A stretch of DNA of 39,270 bases, taken from Helochares maculicollis. Taxonomy: Eukaryota > Arthropoda > Insecta > Coleoptera > Hydrophilidae. The notes beneath the pieces are model-generated. The model was not told the origin of the DNA. It saw only the letters and a program-made list of their open reading frames with translations, and searched no databases. Of this stretch, positions 11,617-23,158 are shown piece by piece. The DNA is taken from the NCBI GenBank assembly GCA_033557835.1, contig JAWQRO010000423.1, forward strand, positions 1-39,270. Direction: 5' to 3'. Each line of letters opens with the position of its first letter. Within the stretch, counting starts at the first letter, position 1. Made by a program: the position numbers and the translations under genes.

Positions 11617-13939
11617 TTTGGCATTCTATAAACGTTTTCTTATTGTTCATTCTAATCAAATTTCAAGAGATGGATTAACTTCAGAATAATCCCCAAAAGC
11701 TAAAAGTGTAGAAAATGAAAATTAGTAATGAAACTTACTCAGTCCATCAACTTACGCATCTATTTTGCAGAATAATTATAGATTAACATCAAAGAAATAA
11801 ATTGAGCTATAAATCAAACGGTCACAGAGATGACTAGTTGAGTTTGGATGAGATAGTAAGATAGAGAATGAGAAACGTAAACAAAATTAAAAAGTTGCAA
11901 AATATAGTTAAGACGGTGGTACGTGTAGATGTTTAGTTTTTGAAAATTTTTAACCGTTCAATAGGTCTTCAAATAACCAATAGATATGTACATCAAAAAG
12001 TGAAATAAAGATATAATGTATTAAAAAGATAAAACTATAGTCTTAAGTGTAGCACAGGAATTCTTTTATAATGCAGAGTTAAAAATGAACATTTTTTTAG
12101 GTTTATGCACCTGCAACAGGTGAAAACGATGATATGGCATTGTTACAGCTATTCTATATAATATTAATAATGGAGATGTGGTATTGCGTTTAGTATTAAG
12201 TATCTAATTTCAAATGTTTAAAGGGTAAGAGCAGGAAATGGAGCAATAATTTATAGCTTAAACTGTAACAAAAATGAAAGGCGACAATACGTTCAAAGTA
12301 GACCATAGCCTTCGTTTAGTAGGGTTCCATGATAAATATGATCGTGATTCTCTTCTATTTATTAAAATATGAATTATAATTGTACTATTGTTTTTCAAAA
12401 CATGACAAAAAAATATATTTTGCTGCCCTCATGAATCCAAGAGCTCAACTTGTTCTTTCAAATATGTTTTTTATCGTTATTTATATTCTTGAATAGATAA
12501 GTTTTCGATTGCAAATTATTAAAGAGTTTTTGGCAATACAAAAACTGTAGATTGGTTTTTACAAAATGAAAGCACTATACAAAAATACTTACAATTTTGG
12601 TAACCTAGTGGGGTCGCTTGATTCAAATAAAAGCAATGCAAACTGCTTGTTATTGATTTCAAAGTTGTTTTAAATTTGAAGATTAATATCAGCAAAAACG
12701 TACTAAATATATATTGCCAAGGTTAACCAAAAAAACTATCTACTATTTGAAATTCCAATTCAAATATATCGAAACTTTAGCAAATCAAGATCAATTTATA
12801 GAGATTTCAGAGACGGTATTATTTGAGTTAACAAGCAGTTTGAATTTTTATATTCTTACTTGATTTTCTAACATTTCAGTTTGATTTAACTTTTGCTGTA
12901 GCTGAAAAATGTCGACTATTTAATCTCTTTTAATATCATTATTAGAAAAATTTTATTTCAATTTTATTAGAGAAAGATTGACAATTTATTAATGTCACTC
13001 ATGAGAAATGCACACATTAAAAAATTTGACGCAATATTGTGTGCATTTAAATGTAACTACATGCGCTTTTATAATTAATTAGATGGTTATAATGCGGAAA
13101 TAATTTTTGTTATCCAATGTAGTGGTGTAAATCACTCGCAGTCTCAATATTTTGTAAGCAAAATTGTTTTTAGTTTTATATATATGTTAATGTATATACA
13201 GTTATTTTTAATGCATATTACTTTGCAGTCGTAAAATGCTTGATATTATTTCGTTTTGAGAAAATGTTTTAGATTTTATTTTTGTTTTTTGTTGTTTTAC
13301 AAAAATGTACGTATGGGTACTATATTATTTATTGTGTATACAGAATAACATTAAAAATACTTTATAAATAAATTGTGCTAGTTATTCGGTATAACTTATT
13401 AAATTATGAAGTTATATTGGTATTTGTATTTTAAAAGCTTTTTTTGTGTCTATAATATTGTCTGGCTCTAATTTGTAGCACACTCTACACATCCAGGTTT
13501 TTCTGATTTTGACATTCAAAGTAAAGAGCAAGCTAAAACAACCTTACTGAGAAATGAGCGATACCCTGTATATTGTTGATAGCATGTTTGTTGCGGAACA
13601 ACTTGGAATGCTTTAGTTTACCGTTTGATTCAAATCACAACTGTTTTTATTTCAAAAACTATCAAAAAATAGTTATAGAAATGTTTTGAAATTCTAAAAG
13701 AAATTAATTTCGTTTCTATAGAAAGCTGCCTAAAGCAATGCTAATATATTTGACAAATAATTTGACTTACCTAATGAAATATCTACTTTTTACAAAGACA
13801 TATTAGCATATTTTATTCATAGATGTAAAACTCCAAAGTAAAATAAGGGAATACTTTTGATTGTATTTCACAAAAAAGTTATGTTAAGAATATTTATATA
13901 CAAAGCAGCTAGATGCAAAACATCTTGGGCAACTAAGAG
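11617..13939. other. intergenic region between divergent CAP genes
   Basis: This is 2.3 kb of A+T-rich DNA between the two head-to-head CAP genes, so it should contain both promoters. I can point to a TATA-like box for the right-hand gene only (13893-13900). For the left-hand gene I see no convincing TATA box on the minus strand. No CAP-derived pseudogene fragments were seen in between. Confidence 0.6.
13893..13900 (+). promoter_or_regulatory. TATA-like box of CAP gene 2
   Basis: TTTATATA lies 40 bp before the ATG at 13940. A start site about 25-30 bp downstream would leave a very short 5' leader of 10-20 nt. The position is plausible, but the motif is common in such A+T-rich sequence. Confidence 0.35.
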
Positions 13940-14827
13940 ATGTTCGTAGCCAAAATCTATTTCATAATTGGCTCGTTGGTTTACTCAGGTAGTTTAGAGT
14001 TGGTTCTATCATTAACAGCCACTTTCTACTGCGATTTCTCCTGTGGCCATGCTCATACAGTGTGCAAGCTACATCCATGTAAACCTAAAAGACAATGTGG
14101 CATGCAGTATAAAATGGTAAGAATGACGGATGAGGACAGAAACATAGTAGTGAATAAACACAACGATTTTCGAGCAAAAGTGGCGGCTGGGTTCATCCAG
14201 AATGAAAACAACTTGCCAACAGCAGCTAACATGATGGTTTTATCTTACTCGAAAGAGCTGGAATTCGTTGCCCAATGTTGGGCAAATACTTGTCCGTCTG
14301 AAGAAGTTCATGACGAATGCAGATCGATTGAAGAATTTGAAGAAGTGGGACAAAATATATTCTTAGAGGGCTTCTTTCCCATTAATTATACAGAAAAGCT
14401 GCTTTGGGATGCTGCTTTTGATGAATGGGAAAGGAAGTTTGATTTGTTGACTCCTGGATTGGTTCAAAGTTTTGAGACAAGCGCAGAGTATTTGGAAACA
14501 ACCCAACTTATTTGGGCAAAAACGATTTATGTGGGCTGTGGTAGAACTAGATATGGAAGTGGTATTGCTATTAAGTACATTATAATTTGTAATTATGCTC
14601 CGGAAGGTAACAAGGATAGTGCTACGATTTACGAGCCCGGTAAGCCATGTACTAAATGTGAAGGTAAGACCAGTTGCAAGATGAATCGATATCAATTTTT
14701 GTGCGGAGAAGAAAGAAGTTTAGAAGAAGATTTATTTCAAGACCCTTTTGCCTTGGTGGCTAATTTATATAGTCCCAGGACTTTGTTTATTTTTCTATTA
14801 GCATTATTAAATGCTTTTAATTTTTAG
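13940..14827 (+). CDS. antigen-5-like CAP-domain secreted protein (paralogue 2)
   Basis: This intronless ORF of 295 residues encodes a secreted CAP-superfamily protein and is the divergent paralogue of 10747-11616. The start ATG opens a hydrophobic leader (about residues 1-28, cleavage near LTAT-FYC). Next come the Cys-rich stretch CDFSCG..TVC..PCKPKRQCG (31-54) and a CAP domain (about 63-222). The domain has the HN motif at 74-75, LEFVAQCWANTC, VGQNI (136-140), TQLIWAKT (188-195), YVGCG, and the signature CNYAPEGN (217-224). The tail has CTKC...C...C (237-255). The active-site His expected two residues before TQ is Glu186, and the Glu usually found three residues after the Trp of the EW motif (163) is Lys166. 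The protein ends in a hydrophobic run (about 281-295) with no charged tail, like a GPI-attachment signal. AATAAA follows the stop by about 104 bp. Confidence 0.94.
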   Translation: MFVAKIYFIIGSLVYSGSLELVLSLTATFYCDFSCGHAHTVCKLHPCKPKRQCGMQYKMVRMTDEDRNIVVNKHNDFRAKVAAGFIQNENNLPTAANMMVLSYSKELEFVAQCWANTCPSEEVHDECRSIEEFEEVGQNIFLEGFFPINYTEKLLWDAAFDEWERKFDLLTPGLVQSFETSAEYLETTQLIWAKTIYVGCGRTRYGSGIAIKYIIICNYAPEGNKDSATIYEPGKPCTKCEGKTSCKMNRYQFLCGEERSLEEDLFQDPFALVANLYSPRTLFIFLLALLNAFNF

Positions 14828-14930
14828 CTTAGAAGCACAGGCATAAAGAAATGTATGCAATTTGCAATGAAGCTTTACAATTACTAACTTTTAATTGCCA
14901 GTTAACCCAAATCGCATCATCATATCATGA

Positions 14931-14936
14931 AATAAA
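14931..14936 (+). terminator. poly(A) signal of CAP gene 2
   Basis: A canonical AATAAA lies about 104 bp after the TAG of the CAP gene ending at 14827. It is the first such hexamer downstream and sits at a normal distance for a compact insect 3' UTR. Confidence 0.6.
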
Positions 14937-17900
14937 CATCGCACATTACCATTATTTATTAGAAAATCCATTTTTGTGCTCGAGATAAAACAAACATGGT
15001 TATACGTCAAGTCTTGTATACAGCACGTAATATATAACACGCTTTGTTTTTATTCAGGGACTTTTTAACATAACAAAATAAGCAATAAATATAACAGAAT
15101 GAAAACAACGTGTGTCACTTAATGTTGATATATTATCTAGAAGAAAAATCAACAACAGAGTAGGTAGTGGCTACTCTAGTTCAGCGGAACTCACCGACTA
15201 ATATTAAAACATCATTAGGGACTACTGGGCTATACATTACACTTACGTTGGCCCACAAAGCCATAGTTAAATGCTTTCCAGTGGTAAATTTGGTTGAAAT
15301 AGGTCGGCTGATAGCAAAACTTTGCACAACCATAAATATAAATTTGCAAAATTATTCCACAATCAATTTTCAATGCAAAGATTTATTTAATTAATTTGAA
15401 GATTTATTAAATCATTTTGCCGGATCGAAATGGATGTACAAAGAAAAGTCTATTGTGATGGAAACAACGTGCGAAACTTACAATGAAAGTTGTGAAAGTG
15501 GATAATCGTTAGCAAGACGTTCACTTGATATATAATCAATCATAATCTGAGTTCAATTGCCTACTAAACAGTCGTGCTGCAAGTCAAGCATGAAATTCTT
15601 GTAAATAATAATCCGACTAAGAATTCAGCTGACCAGTTATGAAAGGAATGCTGCCATTATTTCCTTTCTTTCTTGGAGAGCAGACGTAGACATTTCTCGC
15701 ATTTTAAAAGCTAAATGCGTTAAATTTAAACTTGATCAGTTAAAAGAAATAGAACGGTTAAATAAATACTAAATAACTTCTGAGTTTTCACTTGGAAAAT
15801 TCCTTTCGTTTTTCTTAAAGGTTTTTAAATATCTCTTGGGCGTATCCTACCAATTCTCTTTTTTGTTCGTTCCCTTAGTAACCTTTTTATTTTTCATATT
15901 CATTGTTTCTTCTGCTTTAGTTATTGAAACTTGTTTTCGAATTCTACAGTTTTAAGAAAAACTGTCTGAAATGATTCATATATTTAAAGAGCTACCAACT
16001 AATCAAAATAGCTTAAAAATTCTCAGCAAGAGAGGTTATTGTTAAGATGCAAATAATATCAAAACGTTGAGATAGAATTCGACTACTAGGTTAATATATA
16101 TTAAAAATGATGATAAAATTTAACAATGTAAATAAGGACTCGGATTTCTGAATTAATACACACCTAATAAGCGGTTAGAAGGATTAGTAGGCCGAATGAA
16201 GAGTCATTTTGAACTTTGGAAGTTCGGATATAGCAGCAAGAATTAAGACACACTTGCGAATTGTATGTTACTTGAATACAGAAAATCAAATTTGCATCAA
16301 AACAAATGGGTTAAATTAATTACGGTAGTTTTCCCCGAAATGTAGACCGGCAACAGCATTGAATTGAAGACACTAAACTTCATAATGTAACTGAAGGTAC
16401 ATAATAAATATTCGTGCCGGTGAATTGCGTAAGTTTTAATACGTAATGTGTGATGTAAATAAAATATAAAATACCCTCGATTGGCAAGAAGACAGAGAAA
16501 GGCGTTTAAAAATTGATGGTACTTGCAATCTCTATCAGAGATTTTTAATGTTTTCCAGATTTAGAATGTCAGAAATTATTTCCATTAATAAATCAAACAG
16601 AGTTGCTCTCGCGAAACAAGTAAAATTTCTGCTGTCTCCCTTAAATTCAAATTTAGAATTTAATCTGTATTCCGCGCACCGTGGAGTTCTGTTGCTGCCG
16701 CAGATCCTTGCCCTTCAGCACTTTTTGTCCTTCTTCTGAATGTAAGACTCTACGTCAATCACCTACTGGTGAAAGTAATCCATATATTTTCCTAATGAAA
16801 TTTCCTTAAACGGTTTTTGCCCTCGGTAAACATTTATCTTCGTTACCTGCTTAGAAACTTTTTTTATGATAGGAATATAAAATATAGGATGTACAATAAA
16901 GTAAATATATCTAATATAAAGAAACGGAACCGCAAAAAAAGTTACATTGCAAGTTAAGCTGTACTAAATATTGTGCAACTCAATGAGTCGTGGTTGTAGT
17001 AGATTCAAGCCAAATTGTTACTACTAATTTTAAGTATATCATTTAGTTGCTAATTTAGCTAGAAATTTTTAAGATATTATAATCGGATTACTTAACAAAC
17101 TTAACTAGTTTATGTAGTAGGAAAAGTGTGAGAGATTTGTAAAAGTAGTGTTGCAAAACAGTGTATTTAAAAACTATTCACCAATTATTTGTATTAATGG
17201 AAAAAATGTGGCAATTATTTGATTTGATAGTTTTGTTTGTTTTCCTGAAAGTATTGACTGGTAATTATCATAAGATACATATGATATTACTATGAGATGA
17301 TAATGTTATGTCGATGGGATATTGATGAAGTGACGATTATGTTGTTTAAGTGATGGTGATTTCAAACCGACTATGTTAAAAAGAGCTATACTTTGAGAAC
17401 GATTACTTATCTTAATGGGTTGTGGTAACTGCTTCTGTGATGACTTGTGATAACTGCTTGATTGTTGATTTGTGTTAGCTACCTGACCTTAGAGTGGGTC
17501 AATTTGTTTTTTTTGCAACGGACTCAAACAATTGATAGGCTGAAATTTCTTACATAATCTACGCAAAGAAGAGAGCGAATGGTTGGTACGTAATTCGCTT
17601 TCAAGCCCCAGAAATTGTTTATTTTTTAATTATTTAATTATTAAAATTTGTCACGGGGTTTTCAGAAGTTTCAAATATACTGTGGATTAGATTCATAAAC
17701 CATTTTTATAGGCAATTCATATTTAACAGTTTTTAAACGCTATAAACCTTGATGGATAAACGAATTTTTCATGCCATCATGCTTTTATGCATGAACAATT
17801 ATTTCTGAGGATTGTAAATTTTTGAAAATTTCGACATAAAATAAAGTGATACGTTTGAAGACGATTTCTATTATTATCATAATTACCAAAATTGATCGCT

Positions 17901-20674
17901 ACTTATTATTGTTGAAATCATTAGAATTTTAATTGTTATGTCACTATATCTCAGTTTGTCTCACATCCAGCGATAACATACTCAAAAGCGATTAAGTCGT
18001 GTGCTTGATGTGAAATGTGATTTGCCAGTGCTTCATGTTCCATATTGGTAACACCAATGGCATCAAATTAGAAACACTGATACTATTTCTTGGAAGCTTA
18101 TAACCATTGTACATGAGCCTAAGCTTCTCAAACTAATTATTCAGAAGCAGTTTTGGTTTGGAAAGCAAAATGATACTTTGGCTATTTAAATCTTGCCATA
18201 ATCTGATATCACTCTGTTATTTTTTTAGTTTGGATATATAGACTGTTTTAAATAAACTTTCTATGATATTTTAAAGATGTTTTATAATACTATAGTAAAA
18301 TTATTAGTATCAAGTATACATCTCAACTCACTTTAGAGTTTACTAGACAATAAAAATTTATGAAAGGTATTAAACTGTTATAAATTGTAATGAGGCATAA
18401 AAAGGTTTACTACGGAAAGAGATGCTAATTTATTGAATGAAAGAGACAAGTGATTAAAAAGGTGGGCGACATATTTCATATGTTACAAAATTAAATTAAA
18501 TTGATTACAAATGCGGAACGCAAGTGTTCGATTTTGGAAATAACTTCCTGCAATCCGGAAATATTAGCGAAAGATGATTAATGTTAAATACAATTTGAAA
18601 ATGTAGCAGATGTGATAATTTGACTGTTAAGTATGCTTTCATTCTTTGATATAGTATTGCGTAGAACTACGTGTACTTATAAATAGCAATTATGCGCTTT
18701 AATTGCAGTAAAACGTAAGTAAAATGTAAATTGTTTTAAGAATGGAGATAAAAGAATTAGATGAATTAAAATTCACCTAAAAATAAATGCTGCTTTATGG
18801 CGACTTATTAAGGAAGTTAAATATAACACAAATACAAACAAGTCAAGTCATCCTCTAGAGATACATACATACAAGTATTGATACAATACTTGTACGAGAA
18901 CATTCCAATTAGCAAAACTTAAATAAAATATATAATAATCCACGTGTAAAGATGCAGGAAAAAAGTTGTCACAACAAGTCGCTGTAAAGTAAAGGGGGTA
19001 GTAAATAACCTTATAAAATGGAAAATTCACGGAGTCCAAATTGTGGCGTGAAGTTTTCCAATAACAGAAGTCGAGTTATTTGTTATCCCGTGTGGACAGA
19101 ACTGAGCTCTATATCAACACATGGCCGTAATGCGAACTTATTTTGAGATATTTATGAGCACAGTAGATACGTGTACATGTTTTGTGCTCCATGTCATTTG
19201 TTTTTATTTCTGGGGGAGCCTAAACGACTGATTGTTCCTCGGCTCGCCCTCTCTTGCACCCCATATAGGTCTAATAGGATTACGGAACGAAGAGTATTTT
19301 CAGGGAGGGTCGAAGGTAGGAAAATAGGATAATAAACAACTCATTTGCTGCTTTTATTACAACTGATATTGTCAAAACTTTATTTGTGTTATATTAGTAT
19401 TAGTTTAGTGAAATGACATTACTTGTAATTTCTTATAAGCTTATGATTATTTATTTATTTTAAATACGATTTTGTATATAACTTATGGTAGATTTCTAGG
19501 ATCTAAGAACGTACGCAGTCCGACAATGTTCGTGGTGTAGTTTAAAATACAAGATCCACATGACTGTTTTGTGTATCTTTTAAAACTCTAAATTCTCAAG
19601 TTCAGCCTTCACAGCTATACAGCATTTCTTTAATTATTTCTCTATTATATACATGTTCAATTAGTTGAGGCTCTTGTATTAAGACATTAATAACAGTTCT
19701 AATGAATTATTTGTAACAAATACTACTCAGCAAGTAAACCAGTAGTTTTAGTGCTTAAAATATAATGAAAAGCGTTACTATTAAGTCCAGCTCAGTAGCA
19801 TGATCGGTTCCCTATTATTAATGTTATATGGAGTAGCTAGTTTCTCAATAGCGTACGTTTAGAAGAACCGCAAACTTGATGACTGTCAGGGTCTCTAATT
19901 TACAAGATAATTATTACTGTGTCTACATACTAGAAAGGTATTGGAGATATTAAAAAGAGCTTAAAAGTAGAAGTAAAATTTTGAGCAAGGTAGAGAGACA
20001 AGTGAGGACCAGTTGGCAGTGGGTTAGAGCAGCAGATTTTTAGTTCACTTAGTTTTCAATTATCTATGTGAACAATTTTTACTGAATTGTGGTAGTTACA
20101 ATAAATAATTTTGTCCTTCACAAACTACCTACAAGTGTTAACTGTGGACTTTGAGGTGGATTAAGTAATGAGCTATTAATATTAATTTTGCATCTATTTC
20201 CATATATTAATTTCGTGAGATTTAAATCGAAGATATCTTATTCATTTCTTTACTTAACTTTAGGACACGTGTATAATGTTAATAATATTCAGTGACTTTC
20301 CAACAGCTTATGATATATGAACGAATTTTATTCTCTCAAGAAATCTGGACCCAATATTTCTGAATAATTCAATGTATGATATATGTTTCGATATTTGGCA
20401 ATTTTGTAAGTATTTATAGTAATGTATTTACTTTAATATTATTACGGAGCTACTATAAATATTTCTTCTTGCGCCATTACTATCTTGAAAATCATAGCAA
20501 CAATTTGTGGCTTTTAGGCTTATTTAGAACTGACAAGTCTCATTTGTCATGCAATGACATCCCATTAATTTTACACATTTCTAACAAAATTTTCAAGTAA
20601 ATTATGCTAAACAACAGAAAATATCCAAAAATTTGTAGCTTTTCCTACAATTTTGCCGTTAGCTCTGCCAGAGC
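14937..20674. other. gene-poor A+T-rich region
   Basis: About 5.7 kb without a supported gene. It contains small unassigned ORFs (15167-15394, 16548-16739, 20376-20600). It also has a short stretch with unusually G/C-rich third positions on the minus strand (about 16650-16738), a weak 25-bp tandem duplication (17421-17470), and an A+T palindromic patch around 17620-17646. A less A+T-rich patch at about 19190-19330 matches nothing I recognise. Confidence 0.55.
17421..17470. repeat. degenerate two-copy 25-bp tandem repeat
   Basis: TGTGGTAACTGCTT at 17421 recurs as TGTGATAACTGCTT at 17446, giving a period of 25 bp. Only two copies are visible and the second halves have diverged. It is a minor tandem duplication in non-coding DNA. 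Confidence 0.35.
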
Positions 20675-22750
20675 ATGGTAGGCCCTTATTTTGTAGCAAA
20701 AAGTGAACAGACACCTGTTTGGAATATTGGATATTCTCCTGAACCATCGACGGAGCGTACTGTTCAACTTTATGACATTGATTCTAAACTGAACGAATTG
20801 AAATATTTAAATTATAAGTCTCAAATTGCCCGCGTTCGCAGTAATTTGGCAAGAAGCCCAGAAGAGCGACGACGAAAAATGCTTCAAATGTGTGAGCACC
20901 CTAAAAGATTGACCAAATCCAGTGAGCTTCCCAGAAGCCGCTACGGTAGTCCTGGCAATTCCACTGCTTTTGAAAAGTCTCAAAAATACGTTATCCAGGA
21001 TTATTATTACCATCATAGTAGTCAGCCCAAACAGAAACCAACGCTTCAGCCTCAGGCAACAATGCGAGGGTACCACATTTGTGAAGGAGTTCAGTGTAAA
21101 ATGGAAAAACCCAAACATACGTCGATAAGCGGCGAAGTATATTGTAAATTTAGAAAGAATAGTACTGGAAGCAATACTATAGAACTCAGTTGTCCCGAAA
21201 TAGCCACCAACGAATCTGAGAGCCTATCAAAAATTGTTACGAATATACTTAAAAGTTTGTTAGGAAAAAGCAAACGAAAACCAGTTGCTGAGCTTTTTAT
21301 TGAAAAGGGCACTCAAAAAGTAATGAAGTCTAAAGAGCATCCTATTATCACAGAAATTTTCAATAAGCCGCCATTAGCTGCTGAAAAGTTACTTAATTCA
21401 CCACCAAAAACGCATCCTTCCCCATTACATTTACCAACATTGCAATCACCACCTGCAGCACAGTCAACACCGATGCATTTACCTCAAATACGGCCACCAA
21501 CACCAAACTCACTGCAACAAGCTAATAGGCCAACAATGCTTACTTCTGCACAGCTACAAATCATACCGCAATATTTAGCACCACCAAGTTTACCATTACA
21601 AAACTCACTACCACAAAATTCACCACCACAAAATTCGACTGCATATAATTTGCCTTCATTGCGTGCAACAACAAACTTACATTCTTCAATACCTTTAAAT
21701 AATGCACCGTTACCATCTTCTATAAACGCTCCATCTTCATTAAAACAGCTCTTATCTAATCCACCACCACCAAATTTGCAATCTTTAAATCTCTCTAGTC
21801 CAAAAGTACAAACCCAAAATAACCAAAAATCTACTCGCAGTATTGGAATTGAAGTTATTAATGTGGTACCTCCAAAACGCCATAAGCCCAAGCAGTCATA
21901 CCCCAAATCAATTTTATTAAATGGCAACAAACAACAAAATAAAATTTCTGTGCAAGATGATTACCGCAGCATAAAAATAACAAAAATTAGAAAACATATT
22001 TCTGGGGATGAGGCTAAACCAAACGAAGTCGGTACTTCTATTGAATCTTTTGATAGTAGTGACATAGAAAGGTCATATTCTGAGTTGTGCGAGCCGTCGG
22101 TAATCCAACAACTTTCTGAAGATATAGGAGATCCTGACATTGTTAACGAAATATTAGCACAATTGATCTCTATAACTCAGCGAGAAATCAGAAAGCTAGA
22201 GAAACGCATATCAGATGAAACTCATAGAAAAACACCAGACAATTCTTCCAAACATGTAGCAGACTATGCTCTCCAGCAAACCATTGAAAATGCTCTTAGC
22301 CAAACTACTGACTACACTATCAAAAAAATTTCCAACAATTCCCTCAATATATCGGCTAATAATTGTCCTAAAATAGCCTCCAATAATTTTCCTAAAATAC
22401 CTCTTGATATTACACATAACCAAATAATCGACTATAGCCCTAAGGAAACTATCTATAATAAGCCCAACCCCACTGTCAATTATCCCGTTAAACACATTGA
22501 TACCAATGCCCTTCTTGAAGCAACCAAATATTCTAAAAATAGAAAAAGATCTTTCGCTGATAAAAAGTCAACTTATAATCCATGCTCCACTTGCTTTGGT
22601 ATGAGCTGTCAGCAATCAAAAACGAAAGCTCAAAACGAATCACCTGAAACTAGCTCAGATGAGAATAACATCTTGGAGCTGTATCTAAACGAATTGATGG
22701 CTGTAGAGACGAATTCGGATGCAGCGGTGTTCTTTGAAGAAATTGCCTAA
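20675..22750 (+). CDS. uncharacterised Pro/Asn/Ser-rich low-complexity protein
   Basis: An uninterrupted frame of 691 residues in such A+T-rich DNA is very unlikely by chance, so I call it coding, but I do not recognise the family. There is no signal peptide or membrane segment. Residues about 38-75 are basic and helical (QIARVRSNLARSPEERRRKM). Cys residues occur at 136, 141, 157 and 173. Residues 232-370 are Pro/Gln/Asn/Leu-rich and probably disordered. 400-410 is a basic PPKRHKPK patch, possibly a nuclear localisation signal. 475-515 is predicted-helical (EILAQLISITQREIRKLEKR). 528-620 carries degenerate DYxxxxTI-type repeats. Then come CSTCFGMSC (637-645) and an acidic C-terminus. An in-frame TAG lies 12 nt before the ATG, and it is also the end of a pyrimidine-rich 3' splice-site-like tract, so the true N-terminus could lie in an upstream exon. 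It could be nuclear or sperm-specific, but that is a guess. Confidence 0.75.
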   Translation: MVGPYFVAKSEQTPVWNIGYSPEPSTERTVQLYDIDSKLNELKYLNYKSQIARVRSNLARSPEERRRKMLQMCEHPKRLTKSSELPRSRYGSPGNSTAFEKSQKYVIQDYYYHHSSQPKQKPTLQPQATMRGYHICEGVQCKMEKPKHTSISGEVYCKFRKNSTGSNTIELSCPEIATNESESLSKIVTNILKSLLGKSKRKPVAELFIEKGTQKVMKSKEHPIITEIFNKPPLAAEKLLNSPPKTHPSPLHLPTLQSPPAAQSTPMHLPQIRPPTPNSLQQANRPTMLTSAQLQIIPQYLAPPSLPLQNSLPQNSPPQNSTAYNLPSLRATTNLHSSIPLNNAPLPSSINAPSSLKQLLSNPPPPNLQSLNLSSPKVQTQNNQKSTRSIGIEVINVVPPKRHKPKQSYPKSILLNGNKQQNKISVQDDYRSIKITKIRKHISGDEAKPNEVGTSIESFDSSDIERSYSELCEPSVIQQLSEDIGDPDIVNEILAQLISITQREIRKLEKRISDETHRKTPDNSSKHVADYALQQTIENALSQTTDYTIKKISNNSLNISANNCPKIASNNFPKIPLDITHNQIIDYSPKETIYNKPNPTVNYPVKHIDTNALLEATKYSKNRKRSFADKKSTYNPCSTCFGMSCQQSKTKAQNESPETSSDENNILELYLNELMAVETNSDAAVFFEEIA

Positions 22751-22960
22751 TTTATATTATTAGAAGAAAATATTTCATAAATTTTGATGCATGTTTATTT
22801 TTTAGGTTCCTTTTATTTTAATTTATTCCGCGAAATTTGTTGTTTTTTTTTACTTTGATGATTTTTTGTGGTTTATATTTAATTAATAGATAAATTATCT
22901 GCAATTTTTGCTTTAAGTATATTGTATCAAAAAATATTAGGCGAAAGGACAAGTCATATA

Positions 22961-22966
22961 AATAAA
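22961..22966 (+). terminator. poly(A) signal, possibly of the 691-residue gene
   Basis: AATAAA lies about 211 bp after the stop codon at 22750. A CATAAA variant is nearer (about 22776). Either could end the transcript. Confidence 0.35.
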
Positions 22967-23110
22967 ACTCTCTTGCTTCCGTATTTGTTTCTTGTGGTCC
23001 GTTCTCTTTTGCCCAGAAAGTCTTTAGAAAGGTCACCAAAAACATGCTGAACGACTTATGTCTCAGGAAAATTTACTCAAAGAGTGAAAAATATACGCGT
23101 TTATTTTTTG

Positions 23111-23158
23111 CCCTTAAGAAATAAAAACGAAATAACTGCGGTAAATTTGTCTTAAGGG
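23111..23158. repeat. 9-bp inverted repeat
   Basis: CCCTTAAGA (23111-23119) and TCTTAAGGG (23150-23158) are perfect reverse complements separated by 30 nt. The G+C content of the arms is higher than their surroundings. No role is known. Confidence 0.45.

Noticed and set aside
11700..11738. GTAAGT donor and TTTTAG acceptor forming a possible 5' UTR intron of CAP gene 1 on the minus strand
   Set aside because: The intron would be only 39 nt, below the usual insect minimum, and the signal peptide already begins downstream.
20376..20600. 74-codon hydrophobic ORF just upstream of the 691-residue gene
   Set aside because: Composition explained by T-rich DNA; not in frame or splice phase with a recognisable membrane family.
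21484..21930. 148-codon minus-strand ORF inside the 691-residue gene
   Set aside because: Shadow frame produced by the Pro/Asn-rich codon repeats of the plus-strand gene.
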